Positions 55,088 through 64,000 of a DNA stretch of 64,000 nucleotides are shown here, in pieces. The translations under genes were made by a program, and so were the position numbers. The stretch's first letter is position 1. Each line of letters opens with the position of its first letter. The notes beneath the pieces were generated by a model, which ran no database searches, was not told the DNA's origin, and saw only the letters and a program-made list of their open reading frames with translations. The DNA is from Leptidea sinapis (lineage: Eukaryota; Arthropoda; Insecta; Lepidoptera; Pieridae): the NCBI RefSeq assembly GCF_905404315.1, contig NC_066267.1:4416501-4480500 (forward strand), written 5' to 3'.

Positions 55088-56330
55088 ATTGTAGTAAATT
55101 TTCAGACGGTTTATTTCCTCTCGCCGTGTGCTCACGGTACAATCTAAATTTTACGCCCTCAGGCCAAAAGTCATTACTCAAGAATGTATTTAATTTGCGC
55201 CTTGGTACAGTTAATTTATATGAACAAAAATCGGTGTCATGTCTCTGTGTCAATAACTCAATTTTAAGACATTCTTCACCGTTCTCCATGATATAATCTC
55301 TCACATCATCAGCTGTCGTGGTTTTTCTTAATCGAGATACGTACACAGCAGATGTTAAATCAGCAGTTTGTAATTTATTAGAACACCGTGCGGTGCCGGT
55401 CAAATTATTATTTAACTTTCTACGTTTTTTACGTTCAACAATTATAAAACTGTCATCATGTCGCATAGTATGACGTTCTTGCATTGTTGAATTGTTTGAA
55501 TTAAGAATAACATCGCGATAAGAAGGTACATGCACTCGTGTAGATTTGTCAAACGGCCGCTGCCTTCCGCTCGGTGAAATATTATGCATTATCGAATGCG
55601 TGTTATGTGTTATATTCGATGCGCAGGCGACTCGTTCGTTCTTACCTATAGCATCACGCGCCTGAGATACGAATGTAAATGACTGCGATGCGATATTTTT
55701 GTCATTTCGTTCCGGTTGCACTGATTTAACGCTAGCACTGTCATGACACTGCGTATTTAAATTGGAAACACATATATGTTTCTGAAATTCTTTTAAAATT
55801 GTTTTGACTTCCTCAACCTCTGACTTTAAACCTTCTATTTGATTATTTGTATCACAACTGCTTTCTTTAATTACTTTATTGGCCTTAATGCTAGCCACGT
55901 CATTTCTTAATATAGCTATTTCCTTTAAGAACGAAGTTGAATCGATATAGTTAAATGAGACGGGTGGTATTTTATTCAGGTCTTTGGCGACAAATATCGG
56001 TAAACATGAAGGGTCGAATTCTTTTATAAGTTTTATTATGTCCTGTATACTTTTCTGTTCACCTCCTTCCTTTCTCCTCATAAATTTCTTAGTAGGAGCT
56101 AATAGCTTGTACACAATACTACGGGCCACTTCGATTTCGTCAGCAGAATATGATGTCAGGCATATTTCTAATATGGCTGTCTCTGGTAGCACATCCACTT
56201 TGTTACTAACAAAAGTAAGCAGTTCATTGATCACGACTTTACAACTAGAACACTGTACGTTTGTGACTGTAGTAATGACACTGTTACCACGATGTATTGA
56301 ATCCCTTGGAGGGGAGCGCACTGTAGCCAT
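55047..56330 (-). CDS. LINE ORF1 (nucleic-acid-binding type), intact
   Basis: 427 codons from ATG 56330; a GTG lies 12 nt upstream. The N-terminal ~140 residues have a CSSC pair and a helical segment (ELLTFVSNKVDVLPETAILE, then ADEIEVARSIVYKLL) seen in insect retrotransposon ORF1 proteins. Residues ~145-200 form a likely coiled coil (FLKEIAILRNDV ... LKSEVEEVKTILKEFQKH). The C-terminal ~95 residues (VYVSRLRKTTTADDVRDYI ... CSYKLTVPRRKLNTFLSNDF, WPEGVKFR) have the layout of an RNA-recognition-like fold. The role is presumably RNA packaging as an ORF1p. It overlaps ORF2 by 41 nt. Confidence 0.88.
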   Translation of the reverse strand: MATVRSPPRDSIHRGNSVITTVTNVQCSSCKVVINELLTFVSNKVDVLPETAILEICLTSYSADEIEVARSIVYKLLAPTKKFMRRKEGGEQKSIQDIIKLIKEFDPSCLPIFVAKDLNKIPPVSFNYIDSTSFLKEIAILRNDVASIKANKVIKESSCDTNNQIEGLKSEVEEVKTILKEFQKHICVSNLNTQCHDSASVKSVQPERNDKNIASQSFTFVSQARDAIGKNERVACASNITHNTHSIMHNISPSGRQRPFDKSTRVHVPSYRDVILNSNNSTMQERHTMRHDDSFIIVERKKRRKLNNNLTGTARCSNKLQTADLTSAVYVSRLRKTTTADDVRDYIMENGEECLKIELLTQRHDTDFCSYKLTVPRRKLNTFLSNDFWPEGVKFRLYREHTARGNKPSENLLQYGYHNHKNKNIIF

Positions 56331-56401
56331 CGTGCGACTCACGCGGCGACAAGCGAGAGACTGATAAAGAGTTTATAATAATTTCTTACCAAAAAGCATT
56401 A

Positions 56402-56650
56402 CTTTTTTTTATTGGAAATAAGGAAAGAGACGAGCAGGACATTCAGATGATGGTAATTGATACGCCCTGCCCATTAAAATGCAGTGCCGCTTAGGATTAT
56501 TGAAAAACCCAAAAACGCTGAGCGGCACTAAAAGTGCGCTCGTCAACTTGAGACATAAGACGTCAAGTCTCATTTGCCCACTAGCTACGGCGCCCTTCCG
56601 AACGCAATGCAGTAATGCTTACATATAACTGCTTCACTGTGAACGGCACA
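56402..56650 (-). repeat. Rep-A copy 8
   Basis: T-run, then AGAGACGAGCAGGACATTC, TGAGCGGCACTAAAAGTGC and ACGGCGCCCTTCCG. The 5' end is degraded. It lies about 35 bp from the intact LINE. Confidence 0.88.
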
Positions 56651-56740
56651 ATTGTGTAAAAGATTTGGTCAATCATTCATCTCAGCCAACCTGCATGAAA
56701 ACGAACTTGACTACATAAGAGCCAGACCATTGCCAGATAC

Positions 56741-56832
56741 AAGAGATGGGGTTGAAAGCTCTCCGTCATCTAATGCACTCACCTGACTTTGCGCTGATAG
56801 ACTTCTACTTCTTACAGAGCTTAGAAACTTAG
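56741..56832 (+). pseudogene. Mariner transposase remnant (third catalytic region)
   Basis: The plus strand encodes LRHLMHSPDFALIDFYFLQS, which aligns with the LRHPPYSPDLAPTDYHF region of the mariner at 28029. The terminal catalytic Asp (in ...LIDFYF) is kept, but only about 30 codons remain. It is a different mariner lineage (FLQSLET after the motif). Confidence 0.7.
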
Positions 56833-56844
56833 TAATAAAATAAA

Positions 56845-56975
56845 TTCGGGTTGCACTCCGGGAGTGCCAGCAGAAATGAAAACTTGAACATTATTTTGTG
56901 CATTTTTAAATATTTTGGAATGGTTAGGCAATAATTTCCCACGAATTGCTTTATTATAAGTATAAAAGAAAAACT
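56845..56975 (+). repeat. Rep-E copy 1
   Basis: TTGCACTCCGGGAGTGCCAG, AAATGAAAACTTGAACATTA and TTGTGCATTTTTAAATATTT. Inverted match at 63525-63632. Small dispersed repeat of unknown class. Confidence 0.7.
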
Positions 56976-57489
56976 AGTATTTGTGTGATAAAATATAATA
57001 TTCATTTGTCACGCTATCGTACACAAAAATAACAATTTATATTACATAAAAAATTTAACACTTCAGAACTATTACAATTATTTTTTATTAAAAAGTTGAT
57101 CCCTCGGAAAAATCAACTTTCATCCATAATTTCAACGAGTGTCTTACGAATTTTCGATCAGGCCACGAGTCCTGACGCGAGTTTAACATTTTATACCCAC
57201 CCAAAGGAAAGTACTCAACGCCGCTAAAGAAGTTTTAACTTCATAAAGATTTAATAATAAAATTTAATAGAGTATACCAACCTGCCTGCTGCTCCTTTGC
57301 CTTCCTCTTCCATGAAAAACCGGATTCTGACTAACAGCTTCATATCCGTAAAGATTCCATCATAGGCTTGACGAGAAATCAGATTATAACGATAACTTGT
57401 TTATAATGTCGGTTATCGATTACAGAACTTTTTACTTTGTTGCAGCACGATAGACGTAATCCGGAGCGCTTGAACGTCAGATTACAGAC
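56976..57489. other. Unassigned DNA
   Basis: Nothing recognised. Confidence 0.45.
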
Positions 57490-57800
57490 TGCCCATTACA
57501 CCGTTATGCAAAAGCATAAAAGGCTTTGAATAACTCAAAATTGATTCCTTTAGAATAATTTTTATGTCATTTCTAATATGATAGATACTACTACCGCTTT
57601 GGAAACAAATTGCACTCTGAGAGGGAAGATGCGGCGCAAGAAACTCTCCCAGCAATCTTTTTGCGCCCTTTTTAATAAAAATATACAATATTAAAGTGTC
57701 ATTGCTATTGCTATAAAATAATCATAATCAGGCTGTCCGATCACTTAGATATTCAGCTGTGGTGTAGTAGGATTTACACAGAGCCATTTTTAAATGCAAT
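57490..57800 (-). mobile_element. Rep-C 3' UTR fragment
   Basis: Minus-strand Rep-C tail: AGATTGCTGGGAGAGTTTCT, GAGTGCAATTTGTTTCCAAA and GCCTTTTATGCTTTTGC; the coding end (CACAGCTGAATATCTAAGTG) is still visible at 57745-57765. Confidence 0.82.
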
Positions 57801-57964
57801 TTTTAAACTGCAAAAAAATACTATAACACACTAAAATATTTATTATACGAAGTTTATATTATCGAAGTAAGTAATATAAAATACTCCATACTCATTTTGC
57901 CCTATTTGATTAAATAGGTAGTAGGTCTACCAATTAAAGTATTAACCTATCTTAGCCTACAGCT
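57801..57964. other. Short AT-rich spacer
   Basis: Nothing recognised. Confidence 0.4.
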
Positions 57965-58200
57965 AATCCCCACTAATATTATAAATGTGAATGTAAGTTT
58001 GTTTCACTTTCACGCCTAAACCACTGAACCAATTATCATGAAATTTTGTACAGAGATAGACAAGAGCTTGGGAAAGGACATAGGCTACTTTTTATCGCGA
58101 ATAAAAGGCTTGGTGGGGTTAAAATAGGGGGTGTAAATTTGTATGAAAGTTCGTCATTATCGAAGATAGCACCGTGAAAATTTATATTTAGGCAGTAGAT
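57965..58200 (+). repeat. Rep-I, 5' part
   Basis: CCCCACTAATATTATAAATG, CACGCCTAAACCACTGAACC, ATCATGAAATTTTGTACAGA and GGAAAGGACATAGGCTACTT. I recognise this as a very common lepidopteran dispersed repeat; the class is debated to my knowledge, so I do not assign one. Confidence 0.75.
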
Positions 58201-59039
58201 GGGAAATAAATAACTATTTGTTTTAAAATTAAGACCTGTTTGGGGATGAGAAAGGGGATGATAGTTCTATAATTGGTAGCTAATAAAAATGTATTAACCA
58301 CAGCAGTTTGTTGAGTATTATTTGCAAAGTGAGTATATTTAAAATAAAAATTGCTGCCGTAAGTAACTATTGCACTTGCAAGAAGTCGCGGGTAAAACCG
58401 AGTATGTTAATAATGTTTGAAAAAAATAATATTAATATCGATTCTTTTTCACTTACTTTCAGTCTTGTGATACGTCCTACTCAATTTAAATACTACTGTT
58501 TCTTACTACAAGTTGCTCTCGCTTTTTTTTTAATATAAAATTTTGATACTCGGCTTTGTAGAAGAAATTTTTTAGATATAACCAAACATATTCTCATTTT
58601 GCTAACGTTTTCGCATCAAGTATAGTTCTAGTTACACTTTGGTGTAAGTGGTTGTCAGTTTAATCTTGTGTTCAAATATAAAAACTGTGTAGAACAAACA
58701 AACACAGTCTCCAATATGAAATAAATACCAAACTAGAAATCATATATTGAATGTACATTTTGATGGCTAAGCCATATATTCTTTGGACAGAAGCATTCTA
58801 AATGATTTTTCTTCCAAATTCATTTCCGTGCTGTTAGTTTAATAGGACTGAGATTGGAATTGGTTACAATTTACACACAATTCGAACACAATACAATCCG
58901 TCGAACGAAACTTCGTATTTAGATTTTGGTAATAGGCCTCCTGATCTCATGATGTGATCGTTAGACAGTTGAAATTTTAAATATGATATACTTCTGTTGC
59001 AACTATAAGGAATGGAACCCGAAATTCCGACTCGCACAG
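58201..59039. other. Unassigned AT-rich DNA
   Basis: Nothing recognised; the frame at 58308-58538 lacks recognisable features. Confidence 0.45.
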
Positions 59040-59230
59040 GCCGTTTTATTTTACTGAAACGGAGGACAAAAGGGCGTAAGCTACTGATGAAAAGTGAGCA
59101 CCACTGACGATACTCTCTTGCAACACGAGGTCAAGCAAGTGGTGCTAGCCTCTATGGTGACCGTATCTACGCAATTATTGTGAAGCTGCCGATATCGTAT
59201 TGAGCTTTAAACACTGCGCAAGTCATTACA
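59040..59230 (-). mobile_element. Rep-B tail, diverged
   Basis: GGAGGACAAAAGGGCGTAAG, ACTCTCTTGCAACACGAGG and GCCGATATCGTATTGAGC in reverse match the Rep-B 3' end with many changes. An older copy than that at 51735. Confidence 0.7.
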
Positions 59231-59344
59231 CATTTCATATTTTGTTCATGGATGAAATTTTCTCACTTTTTTGTTGACCCTCAGCTGCTTCGCGATCTAG
59301 ATTTCAGACGAACTTGTTGCCTCGCACAGCCATTTTCTGGAATC

Positions 59345-59485
59345 AATTACTTGTCTGTAGTTTTACCGAACCGATAAAACTTAAAGGCTGTCAAAGCACA
59401 TCTTGACCCCAGCTGTTACAAATCTTCCCATCTCTCGTCCCATCACATAAGCCTCTGGCCCTTTTGCCCATTATCAAATAAAAAA
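59345..59485 (+). mobile_element. LINE 3' tail, sister family to Rep-B
   Basis: ACCGAACCGATAAAACTTAA, then CATAAGCCTCTGGCCCTTTT and an A-run. Matches the tail at 49672. Little coding sequence is left. Confidence 0.6.
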
Positions 59486-59529
59486 ACTATTAAGCATGGA
59501 CAAGTTATTGCTCCCCTCGCAACATACTT

Positions 59530-59850
59530 TTGAATGGAAAAGAAGGACAAACGAGTATACGGTGCACCTGATGTTAAGTTCTCTTGCAGCACCAGAGGAA
59601 ATCACTGCACAAGGAACCTCATTCCAATGTTTATGTGGAGGAATGCCATACATCCAGATGGTGGGTATGATATCCAAATCTATAGCGTGTCGTGTGAAGG
59701 TGAAATATTCTCTTTGGAATACTCCCCTTGATAAATGCGGTAGAAGACACAGCGATGTGAAGTGAAAAGACCACTGAATCCCCATTAATTCGAGCAGCTC
59801 TGCGTTGCACGTGATAATTATACTAATGATGATCTGCCACACGATACACC
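59530..59850 (-). mobile_element. Rep-B tail with internal deletion
   Basis: Minus strand: FHYPTIWMYGIPPH-like coding and CGTTTGTCCTTCTTTTCC at the end. A segment between the GTTAAGT and CTCTTGCAGCACCAGAGGAA blocks and another before ACTGCACAAGGAACCTCATT are missing compared with 51735. Confidence 0.75.
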
Positions 59851-60534
59851 AACAAACACTGACATTTTAACAGATAAAGCACGGCACGAAAATCAAATAA
59901 ATTATCAGAAATCGCCAGGAAGCACTGTAATATATCGCATGTGACTGGGTAGCACTTTATAAGTACTCTCTTTATATAATGGGATGACAATTACCAACAA
60001 AATGATCTTCATAAAATTCCAACAATAGCTAGCACAAACATTTTCTGTTTACTTCTTGATTTAAAACATCGGGAAAGAGGAAATAGGGACAATTTAAACA
60101 AAAATCTTTAATTTGCAAACAAAAAACTTTACCTTGACATTTTAAAATTCAAACTTATCAAAAAATTAACAAACCATTTTTAGAAAGTTTTTTCGTAAAC
60201 TTCGAAGTTATAACAAGCTTTCTAAAACCAGTTTCTCGTGTATCTAAATTGCTAATGCAAAACTTTCCCGTTAATTTTTTTCAAACTTTTATTAAAGTGT
60301 ATATTTTGGCTTTTCACTTGAATGTCTGTGTAAGACATTTAATCTTAAAACAATTAAATTCGTTTTACATAAAATATATCCTTTATCCGTGTCACCGAGA
60401 CTTACGAAAAAACTTGATTTTGAAAAGAAAGCAAATTTTTTATTGTACTCTTTATTATCATTTTATCTTATTTTCTACATTTATATAAATAACATATGAA
60501 TAAAAACAATATTACAAATATAAATATATAAGAA
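59851..60534. other. Unassigned AT-rich DNA
   Basis: Nothing recognised. Confidence 0.45.
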
Positions 60535-60860
60535 ATTGAGTCCCGCCGGCGTTGGTTCACGATCATTCCGCCGATGATTAGGGCGACAGACTGAGTAACT
60601 TCCAAAACAGCTACCTTTTGTAACTGACTCTTAATCCGCTTATTAAGCGAGAGCCTCTTGAGATGATGGTTGAGGCTCATTGCTATAAGGCCATTCTTAG
60701 AAACGACTATTGGGATAATTATTGTTGAATCAACATCCAACATGTCAGTAACCTTGTGTGCTAGGTCTAGGTACTTCGACGATTTGTCTATATCAGCTTT
60801 CACAAGGTCATTATTATTATAATTATATCCTAATATTATAAGCGAAGCCTTGGCTTGCAA
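60535..60860 (-). pseudogene. LINE reverse transcriptase C-terminal fragment
   Basis: The minus strand reads KYLDLAHKVTDMLDVDSTII, then IPIVVSKNGLIAMSLNHHLK and QLQKVAVLEVTQSVALIIGG. This matches the tail domain of a group of lepidopteran retrotransposon ORFs that ends with PIVVSxNGLI and a helical, basic segment. The upstream palm domain is absent. Confidence 0.7.
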
Positions 60861-61689
60861 AAGCTTTCATCCGTGCTGTGGAATACCTACATACCAGGGC
60901 ATACACACTTTTCTGTCATTAACCGAATGGTGGGCTTGGTTACTGCATAGCTAAATCCAATGATATTATAATAAATAATATCCTGGTGACTTCCGAAAAC
61001 TGGGTAAGGAGCATATTTTGGCAGCTTAATATTGATGCAACTGTTTTAATCTGACATATAGATAGGAAAGATAGAAGCTTACCCTTAGCTACGGGCCATT
61101 TCAATTTATCTACGAGCCTATGATTTTCATATTTACAAATAGGCGGTAAATTGCCAAAAAGACGATTCCAACTATAATCTTAGTTTCGTCAGATAAAGTA
61201 AAATGCCATTGAAACTGACGATGGAGACAAAAATTTCTCTAAAATCTATTAAAAATTGTATTTATAGTTCTTATCTTCTTTTTTAAATATATATAATAAT
61301 ATATTCCCCGAACGAACCCGACGAAGGTTAGAAAAATAGTCATCATAATTATTCTTGTTGTTTTTTTTATTTGAAAAGCAAAGTACACATAAATATAAAT
61401 AAGTTAAGAAAACTTATCAAAAGAGACTGATCGCGCCAATATAGTAATATTGTGTGTTAAAGAACCGGAAGAAGATGCCGGTCGAAGAGACCATTGAGAC
61501 CACAGCACAGGTAAAATCTGTTCTATGATTGAGACTCCATCTGCGCAGGAGCATACCGTCTGCAACCCCTGTGATATTTCAGGTTAGAGCACTTGTTCCT
61601 TTAATTAATACATTTATTCACGCCTTGACTTAATAACTACAGTCCATTATAAATTCCAGAAATCATTGAAGTAGATTAACTGCCAGAGA
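60861..61689. other. Unassigned DNA
   Basis: No gene or assigned repeat. Moderate complexity at 61450-61580. Confidence 0.4.
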
Positions 61690-62080
61690 CAAACCATCAC
61701 GACTATCAAGTTAACGAAGCACAAACAATGAATTCAATCTCTAAAGGTTGATGCATCCAATTTATGGCAATTTATATTTATATACTTAATTCTGTTTAAG
61801 TTTATATGAAATAGTTTATATCATTCAAAGAAGACTCATATATTGGATGCAGCACCTTACAAACTAATTTGTTATGTATTTAACAGCCATTGTAAATTAC
61901 TCTATTTGATTAAAAAGAGTGGCCGTTAAGTTTCTTATATTATGTTCTCACGAGCTCCAAATTTTTACGAACATATGGTAAGCATAGTAATTTAAAAGAA
62001 ATATTTGTAGTGATGATTCAAAAGCGCCTAGTAAGCCTAATTGAATAAAATTTATTTGACTTTGACTTTGATACAATAAA
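61690..62080 (+). repeat. Rep-D copy 2
   Basis: Inverted relative to 13265-13700. Ends with TTTATTTGACTTTGACTTTG. Shared blocks include AAAGGTTGATGCATCCAAT and CATATATTGGATGCAGCAC, so the repeat has a partial internal inverted structure (GATGCATCCAAT ... ATTGGATGCA). Confidence 0.65.
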
Positions 62081-62092
62081 CAAACAAAATTT

Positions 62093-62112
62093 ACGTACGT
62101 ACGTACGTACGT
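62093..62112. repeat. (ACGT)5 microsatellite
   Basis: Five perfect ACGT units, a self-complementary tetranucleotide repeat. Confidence 0.95.
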
Positions 62113-62239
62113 TACATAAATGGTCACAACTCAGCATGATTGCTGGCTTAAAAACCAACGCTGGTCTTCCGTTGGTCCATTTTAAAATAATATTTTTCGT
62201 GCAGCTATACATAGTAGGTCAATTTTATATTATCATATT

Positions 62240-62610
62240 TTTTTTTTTAAAAGAAGGAAAGGAAAACAGAACTATAATTTTCGGATGGCAAAAGAGGTAC
62301 AAATGGCCGTGCAAGAAAAGAAGAAAGCTTGGTTGGATTGTTTAGCAACAAAAGCTAACCAAAAAGTACAAAAGGCAACGGATGACGAGATAAAGGAAGC
62401 AAGAACGAAGTATAAAAGATTGAAATCAGCAGCGAAAGCAGTTGTGTCTAGAAATAAAGAAGAACGAAAGGATGATTTTGATAGGAAGCATGTATGAAAG
62501 GAATAATGAAAGTGGACGAAGCGAAAGAAGTATGTAAGGATCGTAGCAAGTGGAAAAAAGTGGTCTCTGCCTACCCCAACGGGAAAGAGGCGTGATTTTA
62601 TGTATATATG
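62240..62610 (+). mobile_element. Internally deleted RTE-like LINE (linker fused to C-terminus)
   Basis: The plus strand encodes a Lys-rich linker (EVQMAVQEKKKAWLDCLATK ... EIKEARTKYKRLKSAAKAVV, then NKEERKDDFDRK). In RTE-type ORFs this lies between endonuclease and reverse transcriptase. It is followed at once by coding of the extreme C-terminus (MKVDEAKEVCKDRSKWKKVV, then SAYPNGKEA-stop). The whole reverse transcriptase is missing, and a frame change lies at the join (about 62497). A (TATG)n tail follows. Confidence 0.72.
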
Positions 62611-63524
62611 TATGTATGTTTAAAGCCAAAATTATAATTAACAGTTATTAAATTTGTGAAGACTTTCTTATCGCTTAATAACACTGCATAGCCTTGGCAC
62701 CTCTTATCAAGGCTTTTTTGGAATAATAGTTAAGTCTGTTTTTAATTTTATAACTTCATTTCAAATTTCCCACCTAAAAAACCTTACATCTCCAAAATCT
62801 AACGTTTAATTGTTATGAATATTATCGACTAAGCCCATGGTTATAAAATGCAAACAATTTTCCTTCTACATGTTCGCTGGATTCTTATAATTGCACACGT
62901 CACCCCTTAAGCGCAATGTGCAAGTCATTGAGTTCAATTTTGAGAGGAATGCCGACCTGAGAACAATGTAGAACTATATTCTCGGTGTTCATTTCTAAAT
63001 TATTGAGATGAAGTTGTGGTAAATTGGATATCTTAATCATAAAACATATATTACGAACAAATTTTAGAGAGAAAGGAAGTAATCCGTCCACTTGCACAGT
63101 ACATCTTGAAGTGAAAACTTTTTTACCGGCGTTGAGCACTTTACTTGGGTATAAAATGTTAAAATCGCTTCAGGACACGTGACCCGATCGAAAATTTGTA
63201 AGACAATCTTTGGTGTTATAATGGATGAAAGCTTTATACTTCTAACTAATTATACGGCCAGTGGATCAGTTTATTGTGATTGCGAAGCTGAAACACCGCG
63301 AGGTTGGAGAGATCGAATCTCAGCCGTGAAATATTTTTACAGTTTAATGGATAAAAGTTGATGTTTCTGAGATACTTACTTTTTAATGTTAAATAATTGT
63401 TATAGTCCTAAAGTGTTAATTTTATTTTGTAATATAAATTATCATTTTTGTATACGATAACGCAATAAATGAATATTGTATTTAACCACATAAATGCTAA
63501 TACTTTATACTGATAAATAAAGCA
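62611..63524. other. Unassigned DNA with two short frames
   Basis: The minus-strand frame 62900-63139 (VGIPLKIELNDLHIALKG at its end) and the plus-strand frame 63179-63361 have mixed codon use, more so than the surrounding AT-rich noise, but I recognise neither and see no clear splice signals. Confidence 0.35.
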
Positions 63525-63632
63525 ATTCATGCGAAATTATTCCCTAACCATTTTAAAATATTCAAAAATGCACAACGTTAAAGTTCAAGTTTTCACTTCC
63601 GCCGGCATTCTCAGAGTGAAACCTTTTTTTTT
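63525..63632 (-). repeat. Rep-E copy 2
   Basis: Reverse match to 56845-56975: TTCAAGTTTTCACTTCCGCC, GGCATTCTCAGAGTG, and AAAATGCACAACGTTAAAGT. Confidence 0.7.
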
Positions 63633-63923
63633 TGCTTTGATCATTCATACTCCTAGAAAGACAGCTGTGAATACGTCAATAAAAATTGAGGTTGATAGTT
63701 AACCCCTATTTTGAGCCAACACTAGGCCCACCGAACCGTTCGATGGTCCGGCCGTACCAAATCGTGTGTTAAGGCTTTTACTATACACAAGTACGCATAA
63801 ATTTTTTGTGCTACTTTCTAAAACATACTTGGACAGATTACTTACCACCTTAAAATTTCATGTTATGTACACTGCATTTGAGATAAATTACAAGTAGTAG
63901 CTAAATAGCATAGTATATTATAT
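63633..63923. other. Unassigned DNA
   Basis: Nothing recognised. Confidence 0.4.
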
Positions 63924-64000
63924 TCTACCTATATTAATCAGATTGAAAAAATCCAACAAAAATTTTTAAGGAGATTAAGGTACAAATTTGATGACTCAGT
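63924..64000 (+). mobile_element. LINE reverse transcriptase fragment, cut by the window edge
   Basis: The frame STYINQIEKIQQKFLRRLRY, then KFDDS, is the segment after the palm in Jockey-type reverse transcriptases, where the host strand often reads IEKIQKRFLR. It continues beyond the window. Confidence 0.65.

Larger units (their letters stand above)
52101..56361 (-). mobile_element. Full-length two-ORF LINE with candidate 7-bp target duplication
   Basis: A 4.26-kb element holding ORF1 and ORF2, both open. The minus-strand 3' end is a short (TTA)n tract at 52101-52119. Both borders carry TGATAAA (52094-52100 and 56362-56368), a candidate target-site duplication. If that border is right, the 5' UTR is only about 31 nt, so a slight 5' truncation cannot be excluded. 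Intact ORFs indicate recent insertion. Confidence 0.85.

Noticed and set aside
52350..55094. Plus-strand frames within the intact LINE
   Set aside because: They are antisense to the well-supported ORF2 and ORF1 and carry no motifs of their own.
62900..63139. A 79-residue conserved-looking protein
   Set aside because: Codon mix is plausible but there is no recognisable domain, splice signal or second copy; left as unassigned.

Overview
The window looks like lepidopteran (moth or butterfly) nuclear DNA. It is AT-rich, has no bacterial-style gene packing, and is filled with repeat types I recognise from moth and butterfly genomes: 3' ends of Jockey/CR1-like and RTE-like LINEs, mariner and piggyBac relatives, long hairpin elements and tRNA-related repeats. 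Names such as Rep-A or Rep-B are my own labels for families that recur here. No database search was run, so family and clade names rest on motif recognition.

Only one complete host gene is well supported: a two-exon cytochrome P450 on the minus strand (4481-7824, 488 residues, CYP3-clan/CYP6-like). Its single phase-1 intron splits the heme-binding loop and has collected a LINE 3' end and a 304-bp MITE flanked by TTAA. Two further host-gene pieces are proposed only as candidate first exons: a 20-codon exon on the minus strand (14951-15011) and a signal-peptide exon on the plus strand (36656-36748), each ending at a strong GTAAGT donor.

Layout. 1-4.3 kb: unassigned AT-rich DNA, an RTE fragment and two Rep-A copies. 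4.5-7.8 kb: the P450. 8.9-13.7 kb: tRNA-related repeats, LINE ends, and a piggyBac-like 3' terminus with its Cys-rich tail domain. 13.8-20.6 kb: Rep-F, the first candidate exon, Rep-B, Rep-C and RTE fragments. 20.7-25.1 kb: a dead LINE with a restriction-like-endonuclease-type C-terminus, carrying a 504-bp tandem duplication joined by an 82-bp filler copied from about 1.5 kb away. 26.0-31.0 kb: a 790-bp hairpin element, two Rep-G copies in inverted orientation, and a dead DD34D mariner between them. 31.7-35.6 kb: a Rep-J hairpin element, a 22-unit 87-bp satellite with a 435-bp higher-order period, and two head-to-head tRNA-related repeats. 36.6-49.9 kb: the second candidate exon, a decayed Jockey LINE, several LINE ends, and a young poly(A) retro-insertion with a 13-bp target duplication. 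51.1-56.6 kb: a nested block around an apparently intact 4.26-kb two-ORF LINE. 56.7-64 kb: more LINE, mariner and Rep fragments.

The genes form no pathway or operon. The window is mainly a record of transposition into a gene-poor region. The satellite's higher-order structure, the templated duplication inside the LINE, the intact LINE and the two candidate exons deserve most follow-up. I found no CRISPR array, rRNA or canonical free-standing tRNA gene.
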